A stretch of DNA of 64,000 nucleotides from positions 1 to 64,000 of the forward strand of contig ADNK01000512.1 in the NCBI GenBank assembly GCA_000320545.1. Reading direction: 5' to 3'. Position numbers and translations under genes: made by a program. Of the stretch, positions 10,306-20,854 are shown in pieces (position 1 is the stretch's first letter; the number at the start of each line of letters is the position of its first letter). This stretch comes from Bigelowiella natans CCMP2755 (Eukaryota > Cercozoa > Chlorarachniophyceae). The notes beneath the pieces are model-generated. The model saw nothing but the letters and a program-made list of their open reading frames with translations. It did no database searches and was not told the DNA's origin.

Positions 10306-12261
10306 TCAGATCACATTGAACGATGCAGCGAGGTCATGCCCACTGCCCCGCTCAGGTTGACGAGCTCGTCCTCTCCTGCTTTGTGTGGCATGCCCATTGG
10401 CACAACCAGAGCGTCCCCACCTGCGTCTGGCTCGTCCCCGCCTGCTTCCGTTGGCATGTCCACTCCCCCGACCAGAGCGTCCTCGTCCATGCTTGGACTG
10501 AGCTCGCTCTTGCCTGTTCTCGTTGAACTCGAAAAAACACTTCACTGGCAAAGTGTCGCCGTCAGCCTGTCGTTGATCGCCGGGCTTGAAGTCTGCTGGC
10601 ACAGAAGGTTTGGCCAGATCAATGGAAAATTCCAGACACACTGCCTGGTGATCGCTGGGGTAGTCAGGCCCAGGTTGGCCTGCCGATGCTCGCCCCGTGA
10701 ATTGCAGAAACCGTCTAGGCTGGAGAGCTGTGTCTCCCAAGAACAAAATGTCGTCTACCTGCTTCCCAGTGCTACCTTGAGTCGCTACCGCGGTCTCGAG
10801 ATCAACTACACTGCCTTGCATTCCTACTGTTTTGAGGCACGGCGACATACTCTTCCCGTCCCAGTAGTCCTTTATGGGTTTTCGCTGAATCACGTTTGCC
10901 TTGATGTAGGCTGATGCTTCTTGTGCATCGCCAGGCTCGTCGGTTACTTTGCACGCTGAGGTCCAATGTGGACTTGGAAGGATGCTGGATGCCATAGAGT
11001 TAAAGTCCATCGCAATCACTGGAGCAAAGCGTTCATATTTTAAGCACCATCGCTTGAGCTCTCGCTCGAGCAGCTGTAGCGTCTCAGCATTCTTCTCCCA
11101 ATACATGTGCCCCCCAGCAAATATGACCCCGACGTCCTTCTTTGGGTTACAGGGCTGCAGGGCTACGACGCCCGTTACTCCGTTGTGACTCCAGTTGTCC
11201 TTGAGGTTGCAGTGCTCCAGAGCCGCGCACTGCACGCACCTGAAACGCTTCTTTTTCCAGGCGATGTAGACTGAGTCGTGTTGAAAGCGGATTTTTCCTT
11301 CGAGCTCCTCACTGTCGCCTTTTGTCTTTCTATGTAAATATCGAAGAAATCGCCACGATTTGTATCCCCGTTGTTGCAACGCTTTTTCCACGGCGGCATA
11401 GTGGTTTTTAGACACCTCTTGGAGCACCAAAATGTCTGCTCCACAACGATCCAACTCGGCTGTTATCAGATTCCACCGATAGGGCCACCCAAGAAAATCA
11501 TGTCCGCCCAGCTGAGTAGTGCCTGTCAATTCCAAATGTTTGGGGGTGGGTGCTCCAGCATGTCGCAGACCGGACTCAGCACACCACTCCTGGCTAAGTA
11601 TGTTTGCGATGCGCAGAGTCGAAGCCCTCTGGTTTAAGCTTTCGGATTTTTTATCGCACGGTACGAACAGCCGCTCGCGGAGCGCAGCTCGAGTAGGAAC
11701 CACGCGTGAGCTTTTGCTTGTGATGCCCAGCGACTGCACCGCTTTTTGGCGAATCCCAAAGTACAGCTCGCGTAATTTCTTTCCATCCTTGCCAGGATTC
11801 TCAGCCAGCTTGCGGTATGCCTTTGTTGCAGCTTCCCAGTCGCCCCCCGCTGCAGCAAGTAAACCGGCTGACTTAAGCTGTTCGGACCTTAGCAGCTCCT
11901 CACTCCTGGACAATGTTCTGCTGAAAGGAAACTCACAACCTTCTGGAGTCGTCTCAGCCCAGTGTGTCTCTTTCCATATTAACTGCACAGCGTGGTCGTA
12001 CCAGTCGACCTCGAATGAGCTGCAATCCTTCGAAAGACTCCTCACTTTCTGGATTCGCCCTTCGTGTTTGAATGTGGCGCTCGGACCCTCACCATCTCGG
12101 CATTCCGACACCAACTCCAAAACGAATTTGACGCAAGGAGCACCGTCTTTGCTGAAACTTCCGAAACGAGCCTTGAGAGAAGGTTCGGAAGTACGAGCTT
12201 TCTGTTCTTTCTGGTTCTCGCCAACGGATGCTAGCTCTTCTTTCGTGGACTCGCTGTCCAT
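10306..12261 (-). CDS. Intronless EEP-family (CCR4/nocturnin-like) nuclease
   Basis: A single uninterrupted frame of 651 codons in an intron-rich neighbourhood. The C-terminal two thirds is an endonuclease/exonuclease/phosphatase fold: RWNLITAELDRCGADILVLQEV (metal-binding Glu), HDSVYIAW, GGHMYWE, VIAMDFNSM (Asp/Asn pair), VDDILFLGD, and YPSDHQAVCLEF (catalytic Asp-His). These suit the CCR4/Angel/nocturnin branch, often poly(A) or nucleotide phosphatases, rather than LINE endonucleases. The first ~190 residues are unassigned. The last ~60 are repeats of arginine, glycine and serine (GRGRSGRGSGHANG), typical of RNA-binding tails. ATG at 12259-12261. Base composition is GC-richer than adjacent genes, suggesting retroposition or acquisition. 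Substrate unknown. Confidence 0.8.
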   Translation of the reverse strand: MDSESTKEELASVGENQKEQKARTSEPSLKARFGSFSKDGAPCVKFVLELVSECRDGEGPSATFKHEGRIQKVRSLSKDCSSFEVDWYDHAVQLIWKETHWAETTPEGCEFPFSRTLSRSEELLRSEQLKSAGLLAAAGGDWEAATKAYRKLAENPGKDGKKLRELYFGIRQKAVQSLGITSKSSRVVPTRAALRERLFVPCDKKSESLNQRASTLRIANILSQEWCAESGLRHAGAPTPKHLELTGTTQLGGHDFLGWPYRWNLITAELDRCGADILVLQEVSKNHYAAVEKALQQRGYKSWRFLRYLHRKTKGDSEELEGKIRFQHDSVYIAWKKKRFRCVQCAALEHCNLKDNWSHNGVTGVVALQPCNPKKDVGVIFAGGHMYWEKNAETLQLLERELKRWCLKYERFAPVIAMDFNSMASSILPSPHWTSACKVTDEPGDAQEASAYIKANVIQRKPIKDYWDGKSMSPCLKTVGMQGSVVDLETAVATQGSTGKQVDDILFLGDTALQPRRFLQFTGRASAGQPGPDYPSDHQAVCLEFSIDLAKPSVPADFKPGDQRQADGDTLPVKCFFEFNENRQERAQSKHGRGRSGRGSGHANGSRRGRARRRWGRSGCANGHATQSRRGRARQPERGSGHDLAASFNVI

Positions 12262-12898
12262 CGGGCCAATTGTTATTGAGAAAGGGCTGATGCGGGATGT
12301 ATCTTGATGCTAGTGATGCGGTAGTCCGTTCGTTCTGATGCAGAAATCAACACGAAATGAGCTAAACACTCAGAATACATTCTCACGCGACATTAAAAAA
12401 AATCGATCGTCATTTTCATGACGTGTTTCTCCTCCTACATTGGTTGGGGGTTTTGTCTTTTGGCAGGGAAACATCTCCCACTTGCAGAACAACATGTACT
12501 CGGCGCGGGCGGGTCCGAGAAGGGCAGAAGGGTTACCGCATCATTCATTTCAGCCCCATCGCTGGGGTTCCGATGTTGTTTTCGGTCGTACATTCTTGTC
12601 GCGCCCTTCAGAGCGACGGAGAGATGGTTCGGCTAATCGACCTAACTCTTGCATTTGAAAGTCTGAAATGATGAAGCTACCCGCTGGGACAAGAATTTTC
12701 CCTTAAGAACTTTTCGGAACGTACTCGTAGAAACATGTTTCTAGAATAAAGTCTACGTATGTGAAGACGCTTAAGGGAAAACTTAGGCCATTTTTTCAAA
12801 AACGATGATGGTGAATTTTTGAGGGGCACCCTTCTCTTTCTCCGTGCCGATCATGTTTCGGACCGTTCACGCACACAAGAACCTCCCCGTCGACTTGC
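12262..12898. promoter_or_regulatory. Divergent spacer between nuclease and creatinase genes
   Basis: No gene supported. Upstream of both flanking genes, so it should hold both promoters. It contains a nested inverted repeat: TTTTCCCTTAAG (12696-12707) and CTTAAGGGAAAA (12770-12781) flank a 16-bp palindrome TAGAAACATGTTTCTA (12728-12743). No TATA box stands out. Confidence 0.4.
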
Positions 12899-14511
12899 AT
12901 GAGCAACCTTAAAGCGTTCGCTGAGACTGCACTGAAGCGAATTCCGAATGGAGTCCGAGCACAGCGTGCAGGAGGTATATTCTCCGAGGCAGAAATCCAG
13001 ACTCGGGTCGGAAAACTCCGAGAGTACATGCAGCAAAATCAGATTGACGCGTGTGTGCTGACCTCGTACCACAATGTGAACTATTATACTGGGTTTTTGT
13101 ACTGTGCCTTCGGCAGGCCGTATGCAGCAGTAGTCACCCCAGATAATGTTACCACACTCTCGGCAAATATTGATTTTGGTCAGCCTTACCGACGCGGGAT
13201 GAGCGACAATCTCGTATACACAGACTGGCGAAGAAACAACTTCTTCCGGGGTGTGCGAGAACTTGTGGGGGTTTGTGATGGAAAGAAGGTTAGGCTTGGC
13301 TTTGAGGAGGACCATCTAAGCATCGAGCGACTTAACACTCTACTGGATTTCATCCCTGAGGCGGAAGGAAATCTCTGCGAGGTTGGGGCAGCAACCATGA
13401 AGATGCGAATGACAAAATCTGACGAGGAGATCGAACTCATAAAAAATGGTGCACGTATTGCTGACATAGGAGGTGCAGCTGTGGTGGAAGCACTGCAAAG
13501 TGGTAGTGACCTCTATCTTTTTCTTGAAGAATAAGATTCTGACTGCACTTTTTTCAACGCACAGAAGCCGGCATTCCTGAACATGAGGTCGCTATGCACG
13601 CGACCCAGGCAATGATTCGTGAGATTGCACGAACCTATCCTGAGTCCGAGCTCATGGATACCTGGTTAAGATCACTTATGATAAGATGTGTCAAAGTGAC
13701 AATAAAATAGGCTGTATTGCTGTATTCTATTATCTATGAGTCTCTCTCTCTTTCTCTCGCTCTCTCGCTCTCCCTTGTCCATTTCTTTCAGATTTTTTTT
13801 TAATTTTAACTCTCTTGTTCATATTGTCTTAGGACTTGGTTCCAAAGTGGCCCTGAAAACACTGATGGAGCTCACAATCCGGTGACCTCTAGGGCCGTAC
13901 AGGACGGAGACATCCTTAGCCTAAACTGTTTTCCTATGATTTCCGGATACTACACGGCACTAGAGAGAACTCTGTTCATGGGACATGCAAGCGATGAGCA
14001 TTTACGGGTCTGGAACGCAAATGTGGAGGTTCATGAGCGTGGACTCGAGCTAATTCAGCCTGGCGCAAAGTGTAGTGATATCGCGAAGGAGCTAAATGAG
14101 GTATAGTTTAGCTATTCACAATTCTGATTTTGGCTTGCAAAAACACACAGTTCTGTGCATCACTACTTAGAGAGAATGACAACAGTATCATACATGAGCG
14201 GTAATGGTTTCCAGGTCTTTCTGAAACACGGTTTGCTGGAGTATAGGACCTTTGGGTATGGACATTCCTTCGGCACACTCTGTCACTACTACGGTCGAGA
14301 AGCAGGTCTCGAGCTACGTGAAGATATTGATACGATACTCGCAGAAAATATGGTAGTTTCTATGGAACCAATGGTGACACTTCCTATCGGCCATCCTGCT
14401 GCAGGGGGTTATCGTGAGCATGACATTTTAGTAGTCAAGAAGGATGGGGCAGAGAATATTACAAAGTTTCCTTTTGGACCGGAAAAAAATATTGTGAAAT
14501 TGAACCAGTAA
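12899..14511 (+). CDS. Creatinase (creatine amidinohydrolase), M24 fold
   Basis: Creatinase hydrolyses creatine to sarcosine and urea without a metal. Exons: 12899-13502, 13565-13664, 13833-14100, 14215-14511; all joins keep phase and give 422 residues (bacterial enzymes are about 400-410). N-terminal domain: TSYHNVNYYTGFLYCAFGRP and SANIDFGQPYRR. Catalytic 'pita-bread' domain: TWFQSGPENTDGAHNPVT, DGDILSLNCFPMISGYYTAL, GYGHSFGTLCHYYGREAGLE, NMVVSMEPMVTLP, GGYREHDILVV. These match creatinase itself more closely than prolidase or methionine aminopeptidase. Introns are 62, 168 and 114 bases; the second has a CT microsatellite (13741-13770) before its acceptor. No targeting signal is evident, so probably cytosolic. 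Creatinase is known mainly from bacteria, so an old transfer that later gained introns is a fair inference. Confidence 0.88.
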
Positions 14512-15837
14512 TCGGTTTGAAGTTCAAAAAACAATATTCATATTATCTGCATATATGTATCCAAGTGTCAGCGTATTTCTCTGCTGAAATTGTGAGAGTT
14601 ATGAGAGTTATATCTTGAGGTACATATTATTACCAGGCTAGCACGTTGTAATGAATGTTGCCTAAGATATGAAATAGATGAGTACCTAGCTACCTAGCGG
14701 TTCTCACTTCTGTACATCAATACACCGCTTTGCTGCTCTTTCTCCAATGTGTGTTGTCACGCTTACATCAAATGTAGCTCACGCATGTTTGTTTCGCGTA
14801 CACTCACGTGTGTGGCAGCTAAAATAAGTCTCATCGGTGGTTGTGAGTCATAAATCGATGTGCAAATGCATAGGGTCCAATGGCGGCTAACAACTGCACG
14901 TGCATGGGATCACTAACTGAACACAAGTCCAGTGTGCATTGCCTAGATCAAATGTGTGCACGAAGAACAATATGTGATTCGAACTTCACAGTCGCTATGC
15001 TCTAGCCATATTGCGAATAAACGTACAAACACAATGCTGTAGTTGCAGGGCACATGACAACTGCACTCATGTACCAGAATCTCAAAGCTATGAATATCAG
15101 CTAGCCAGCGAATCAAAAGTTCAAAATTCACAAATGCTCTGATCTAGATTCAAATGTATGCACTGTAATCTGTTCCGTGTTGACAGTATGATTATGGGCT
15201 CGAAATCAGAAAAGGTCTGTGAACAAGCTCGTGTAAGATGAAGCTAATCCAGAGGGCTTCAAATTTTCAGCTAGTTTACTCTCTTCTTTTTGGCTCCCAA
15301 TTTCACTATGCTTGAAGATTTTGCTGTTACTGGAATTACGCGAATTCGATTCCTTTTGCGGAACATGATACCAGTTCTCATTTCTATTAAATGCAATTCA
15401 CAATATTTGTGCACATCATTTTAAAAATGAGTCAATCAATATCAAAGAATGAACAAATGCTACTTTATCTCATCATTAGAAGATTTCGTTTTCGATCTTT
15501 TGTGCGTAAGAGGATAGTAATCCATATTTCGTTTAATCTTCCGTCCTTTTCGTTTGCCTCTAAATTAATAAATTAATAATCAGAGTTCATGGCAGAGATG
15601 TGGAAGAATGATTTTGTACCTCGGTAATTTTAGTGGCGTCTTTGTCACGTTCTCTATCTTTGATAGATTTCCTTCGAGATTCTGAAAATGACATCTTCAA
15701 ACTCAAAATGATAATACGACATTTTGCTTGCAACAACATAGATTGTGAAATATACCTTGAGTGCAAGCATACCAGCTTTGTTATGCTTGTCGTTAACATT
15801 TGCTGGCAGATAAGAAGATTATTTATAGCGGAGGTGA
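14512..15837. other. Convergent spacer B, palindrome-rich
   Basis: No gene supported between the 3' ends of creatinase (+) and the helicase (-). From about 14640 to 15200 TGCA and CATG tetramers are frequent (for example GTGCAAATGCAT near 14860), with GCTAGC at 14637-14642 and 15100-15105. The part from 15250 to 15837 is AT-rich without visible structure. Confidence 0.7.
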
Positions 15838-18800
15838 TTATAGTGTTAGTGTATTACTTTGCTGCTTGTTCGTTTTAAAAATATATCCATCTAGGCTTTC
15901 CAGTTTTTCCAGAGAATCTCTTTCGTTCACTGAAGCAGATTCATTCTGATAATAGTTAGCTCTCTCATGTTCTAAATTATTTAGATGATGTATCTTTTGA
16001 TCGTATCTGACCGTGTTTGAATATAGTTGACTACTCCCACGCTTGTCTAACATAAAATTTGGCAAAACACTATCGTCTGACCAACTAGATAATTCCGGAT
16101 CTGCAAAGTCATCTGTTCGTAGTATAGAATTTGACATTGGAATTGCGGGTATATCTAATCTCGATTGGATCAGTGTCTTTTTATGTTTACTACTAGAGTG
16201 TCTAGTGGAATCTGATTCCTGGCTGAGGATCTTTGATTCTGGAAAATGGACGAAAGATTCTAATATATCGTATCCAACTATGTCTTCATAGATGATATTG
16301 ATTTCAAAGGCTTCCGATACGCTTTCATTTCTATTCACTGTTTTTCTAAATGTGCAGCCTGTACTACTGGACTTAAATCTTCGATGCAAAAGGATGATAT
16401 TATTTTGATTTCCAACGAGAAGGTGAACGTAATGTATATTACTTTGTAGGTTTGGACGTTCCTGAAGTACTTCAATGTGCAGATTCCACTCAATAGAATT
16501 ATTTGTTGGGAGAAGATAGCTTTTTACTCCAAAGAGTGGAAGGTACTTCAATTTGGCTTTCAGTTGGGTACCAAAAGGAGGTTTCCTGTTGACAGCATCT
16601 TCGATTCGAAGTACGCCAGCACTCTCTAAATCTCGAAGAGTTGATATATTTGAATCTGCCAGTAGTGTGCACAGCTTTGGGCCAATATTGGTTAGCTGTT
16701 GCAGCTGTCTGCGTTTCTCATCAAACCACATTTTCATCCTAAAGCTCTTACGCAGTAAAAGAGAACTTTTAGCTGATTCAAAAGACTTTGACTTTGATAG
16801 CAGGAATTCAGATACGCAATTTAATATTCGTGATCCTACCTTAAATATAGATTCAACATCCATTTTTAAGTCCCAATTTTCAATTTTTTCTCCACTTAGC
16901 GCGATTTGAGTAAGAATGTATATTTTGTCCTCGATAGCTTTAACCTTTCCCTTCATTGGATATCTTATTCGCTTATAGCGTTCCGATGTTGATTTCTTTT
17001 TGGAACCTTTATTGCAACCGTTAAGCCAGCCCTTCTCTCCCATACGAATTCGAAGGTTTTGTTTATATTCTTCAGCTTGTGCAACTAATCGAAGCAAAGT
17101 CGGTACTTCTATCCTTGAACCTATGCTTGAAATAGACTCTACTGTCTCATATCGCAGATAGAATTTTGACATGAGTCGTCCGAGCTGAGTACTTCGGATA
17201 CTCCCAGATTTTTTCGTTGTAGCTAGCTCAGTTTTTATGAGTCTTTGTAAGTCCTTTCGAACAATGTTTTCAAGAATATCCTTAACTTTCTTTGTGTTCA
17301 TCCCATAATGTTTTGGGTTTCGAGTAATTCGTTCCGCTAGAAATGTTGATTTGATCCAGATTGTTGCATCTTTAACATTCTCAACAGTCCCAGTAACAAT
17401 TTCTGCATTCAGATGATCTATGATGTTATGGCGAAGATTACTTTCTAGGGGAATGTGTCCGTTTAATAGATTTTCATAGCACTGAACATTTTTGTCCTCC
17501 GTCATGATCACAGCTACACCCGTATTATCAAATTGAGGCCTGCCTGCTCTTCCAATCATCTGAAGGATGTCTTGTTTGCTATATTCGATCCACCCTTCAC
17601 TGCGGATGTATCTCTTTGTAGACTTCACAACGACTAAATGAGCTGGAAGATTAACTCCTTGTGCTAAAGTTGTCGTTGCGCACATAACCTGTATTCTTCC
17701 TTTCGAAAATAATTCTTCCGCAAGCCTTCGATCAGAGACCTCTATACCAGCTGTATGGACTGCAATTCCATATGGGATAAGTTCTCTGAGTGTTTTCGCT
17801 TTGACATTTTTGCACAATCTTCGAAGTAGGATTCTTTCTTCGGCTGAATCTACGAATCCTCGATCATATCCCTCACTTTGCATTTGGGATAAAATTGAGT
17901 TTGCAGCGTCCTCACAACCCTTTCTGGTGCTACAAAATACTAGCGAATGCATTCACATGCGTCAAATTTTGGATATGTTACCACTTAATTAAGTTACCTA
18001 AAGTTGGCAGCCCAGCAGAGTACTTTTTGATGGTATCAAAAAGGATATAATTGAGGTTCTTGTCAAAAAGAAATTGATTTCCCTTTCTATTAGGTTTTCT
18101 CCCAATGACGATGTGTTCTACAAGTACAAAATCTCAGTGCAATTAAACCCGATTAAACATACTTGTGACATTCTTATACCTAATGGAACAGGACGAAACT
18201 CATTTCCGAACACAAGCCTAATACCGAAATCAATCAACGTCAAAGTTTCTTTCGTGCCATGATAAAAAATCATAAAAGTCAACATCTTCGCGTCGAGCCA
18301 AGTAGCAATATCTTCAATATTTGGGACAGTAGCACTGACTATAAAGAAAATTGATCAAAAGGAAATTTTGAAGATTGATTTTACTAGTGTACCTGCAATA
18401 AATCTCATGTTTCTAGCCGCACAGGAGTCTGAATTATCAAACTTGAACTTCTTCCTCATCTTACATCGAGTAACGAGGCCTTCTGGAAGATGATTATCCG
18501 TTTTTCACTACCATCATAACCACTAAATTAAATCTACCTAGACAAGCTCCTCGATTTTCACCAATGATATGTACTTCATCTATCATTAGAAGACCTATAC
18601 TATCCATGAACACTCTAACAAGGCACCAAATTGAGTTACAAATTTTGACAAAAATTGATCATGCGGATGCTACTTATTGCTTTTCCATCTTCGGGTCATA
18701 GAATCAATTTTTTCTGGTGTTGCCACAATTATGTCCGCGCCTGTCAACTCTGCAGTGTTTAGCACTGTGTCCCCGGTAAGTTCGGTAACCTAATCAAAAT

Positions 18801-19488
18801 CATTTTGTCAACGTTATGGCACACCAATGAAGTTTGATCCATTGCAAATAGAGAAAAATATGAGAAACCCTTTTTCCTATTTTTGAGAATTTCATTTGCC
18901 AATCACGATACTTTTCATTTACAAGACTTTTTAGAGGAGCAATATAAACAGCTTTGCATGGGATCTTATCATTGTTTATCTCAAACATTTTTGCCATCGC
19001 GATTTCAAATATTACGGTTTTCCCTGTAATCACAGCAAATGATTATTCGAATTTGTCACTTCAAGAATACTCAGATCTAAAATTATTATTTGAAGCCTTT
19101 TTTGCCCTATACCTGATCCTGTTGGTGCACTAATAACCAGATTTGTATTTTCCTTGTAAGTTGATTCGAAACAAAGCGATTGCATTTTGTTGAAGAACTT
19201 GAATGGAAATAACGATCGGAAACTGGGAGATATGGATTCGTTAATTTTAACTTGACCATCCATTATGTCATCGTCAGAGACGGACATGCTGTTACATGAA
19301 TCAGTCTTTCCTTTCTCTTGAAAAGTTTCGTGAGTAAAATTCTTCCGAGATGCATTCCAAAAGGACTGGCTCGTGCATCTCTCAACCTCATGCCCAAATC
19401 TTGGGTTCGTTTGGTCACGAATTGCTTGTTCCTTTTGACTATCTTCCATTCCGTACCTCTCTATCATGAAAGAGTCTAGAATGGACAT
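15838..19488 (-). CDS. HFM1: HFM1/MER3-type meiotic DNA helicase
   Basis: MER3/HFM1 is a Ski2-like superfamily 2 helicase that stabilises recombination intermediates for crossover formation in meiosis. From ATG at 19486-19488: SFRSLFPFKFFNKMQSLCF (Q-motif region), APTGSG-KTV (Walker A, split by an intron near 19033-19110), VYIAPLKSLVNEK (Ia), ADIIVATPEKID, a DEVH box (LMIDEVHIIGENRG) near 18560, HSLVFCSTRKGCEDAA (motif IV), TTTLAQGVNLPAHLVVV, QMIGRAGRPQFD (motif VI), then winged-helix and Sec63-like parts with helix-hairpin-helix (LTNIGPKLCTLLADSNISTL). HAEIVTGT-like and YPMKGKVKAIEDK segments match HFM1. The last exon is 15838-17952; upstream introns are about 60-110 bases. Only one helicase cassette is present, which excludes Brr2 and ASCC3; the Sec63 region excludes DNA polymerase theta. 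Confidence 0.88.
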
Positions 19489-20022
19489 TTTGATCTGGTG
19501 AAATGATTTTTGTGGTTGTCTAATTTTGATTGTGCTCCGTGTAAAATCCGGAGAATTTTTAGTTCAACCCAGAATGTTTGCCTTTTTATTCAAGCGTCTG
19601 AGGATTTTGCAGAATTTGCAAAGGTGAATGTTCCGTTTCACTTTCCGTTGCTACAATTATTTGTCGCGTTTGGAAGTCATGACACGTTTAGCTGTCGACC
19701 AATCAGCTCGCGTTTGGATGTTAACCAATAAAATCGCCGATGATTATTTCCTAAGACGCCACATTAGTATATGTCGCATATCCAAATTATCAGCAATTCG
19801 CTACTGAAACACCTATGATCATTCACTAGATTCATTGAAATGAAATTTTGTAACAACATTCGCGCTCAAATCTTTCAAATTACAAGCCCCCCAACAACTG
19901 CATTTGTGTTAATCACCAGCCCCGCGACGTGTCAAAGTAATCCTGTTTCGAAATTAGTTCATGCCAACATGAAAGTTATTTTACATATCCTTGTGCAAAC
20001 CAATCAACAGTTGAAAAGTCTA
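19489..20022. promoter_or_regulatory. Divergent spacer shared by HFM1 and the 20-kb coiled-coil gene
   Basis: The two genes start head to head about 530 bases apart, so this interval must hold both promoters. A short repeated octamer AGCTGTCGACC / GTCGACC-like stretch is not evident; I see no clear box. The open frame upstream of 20023 (from 19840) has unlikely residue content and is probably leader sequence. Confidence 0.4.
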
Positions 20023-20854
20023 ATGTCTCGCAGACGCAAAATAGCTCCGACATCTCAATACGAAAGCGATGACGATTCCAGCGAGTCACCATCAATATGC
20101 ATACCTAAGCCAATGATGGATTATTAAATTTGTCCAAACTTTTTGTTGATTTGGTTTCGTTTGTCTTAGTGAAGAGAAGGAACTGAAGAGCATGTTCCTT
20201 AAACTACAGCAAGCTAAAGCAAAGAAAAGACAAAAGAAAAAGCAAAAATTCCTCGATAAAATCTATGATTCTGTATCACAAGTCAGTAAAATAATTTTGG
20301 AGGAACAGAAGAAGGAAAAATCTCTACGGTTGACTATATTGTTTCTAAATCAAAGCTACTTTTAATTAACATCTCACCTTCACAATTTGAACTAGTGAAT
20401 GTTTGCAGAAAGGAGATAAAGGATGAAAGGCTGAAAAAACAAATGAGTCTTGCTAATTTTAAGGAAAATATTCACAGAAAATACATCAACGAAGTCAACA
20501 CTCTAACGACTGAGTACACCCAGTTTCTCTTTTCAAATGGAAACGAATTGGTATCACTAGTCAACGAAACCTGGACTCTCATTCAGAAGCTGAACAAGCT
20601 GCAAGAGAACCGAAATCAGGAGAGCCTACATTTGATGGAGAAATTCGAGGACATTGTGAACAAAGAATTTGAGAAAATGTTTCACCAGATGTCTTCCGTC
20701 CAACAGGTTCATTGATTCGAATTCTTTATGACATTAATCTAAAAAAATGCATCGCTTTCGATTAATACCACAGGGATCAATGGCTGAGTTGCTCCAATTT
20801 CTCCGAATCGCTTCTGGTTTTGCTCCAACTCCAGCTCTACTCAACACTGAATGA
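20023..20854 (+). CDS. Small coiled-coil protein, possibly SYCP3-like (Cor1)
   Basis: Four exons close in phase: 20023-20084, 20170-20328, 20409-20706, 20774-20854, giving 199 residues. The start MSRRRKIAPTSQYESDDDSSD is basic then acidic; the rest is one long helix: LKSMFLKLQQAKAKKRQKKK, KDERLKKQMSLANFKENIHR, NEVNTLTTEYTQFLFSNGNE, LIQKLNKLQENRNQESLHLM, FEKMFHQMSSVQQ. Size, basic/acidic head and a single helical Cor1-length block fit SYCP3, a lateral-element protein of the synaptonemal complex (human form 236 residues). That identity is an inference from shape and from the meiotic helicase next door; no diagnostic motif exists by eye. Introns are 67-85 bases. Confidence 0.6.

Noticed and set aside
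15838-19488. Helicase as Brr2, ASCC3 or DNA polymerase theta
   Set aside because: Only one helicase cassette followed by a Sec63-like region and no polymerase domain; internal motifs fit HFM1/MER3.
19840-20022. N-terminal extension of the 20-kb coiled-coil gene
   Set aside because: The extra 61 codons have a composition unlike the rest and no need for them in the phase-consistent model; start at 20023 preferred.
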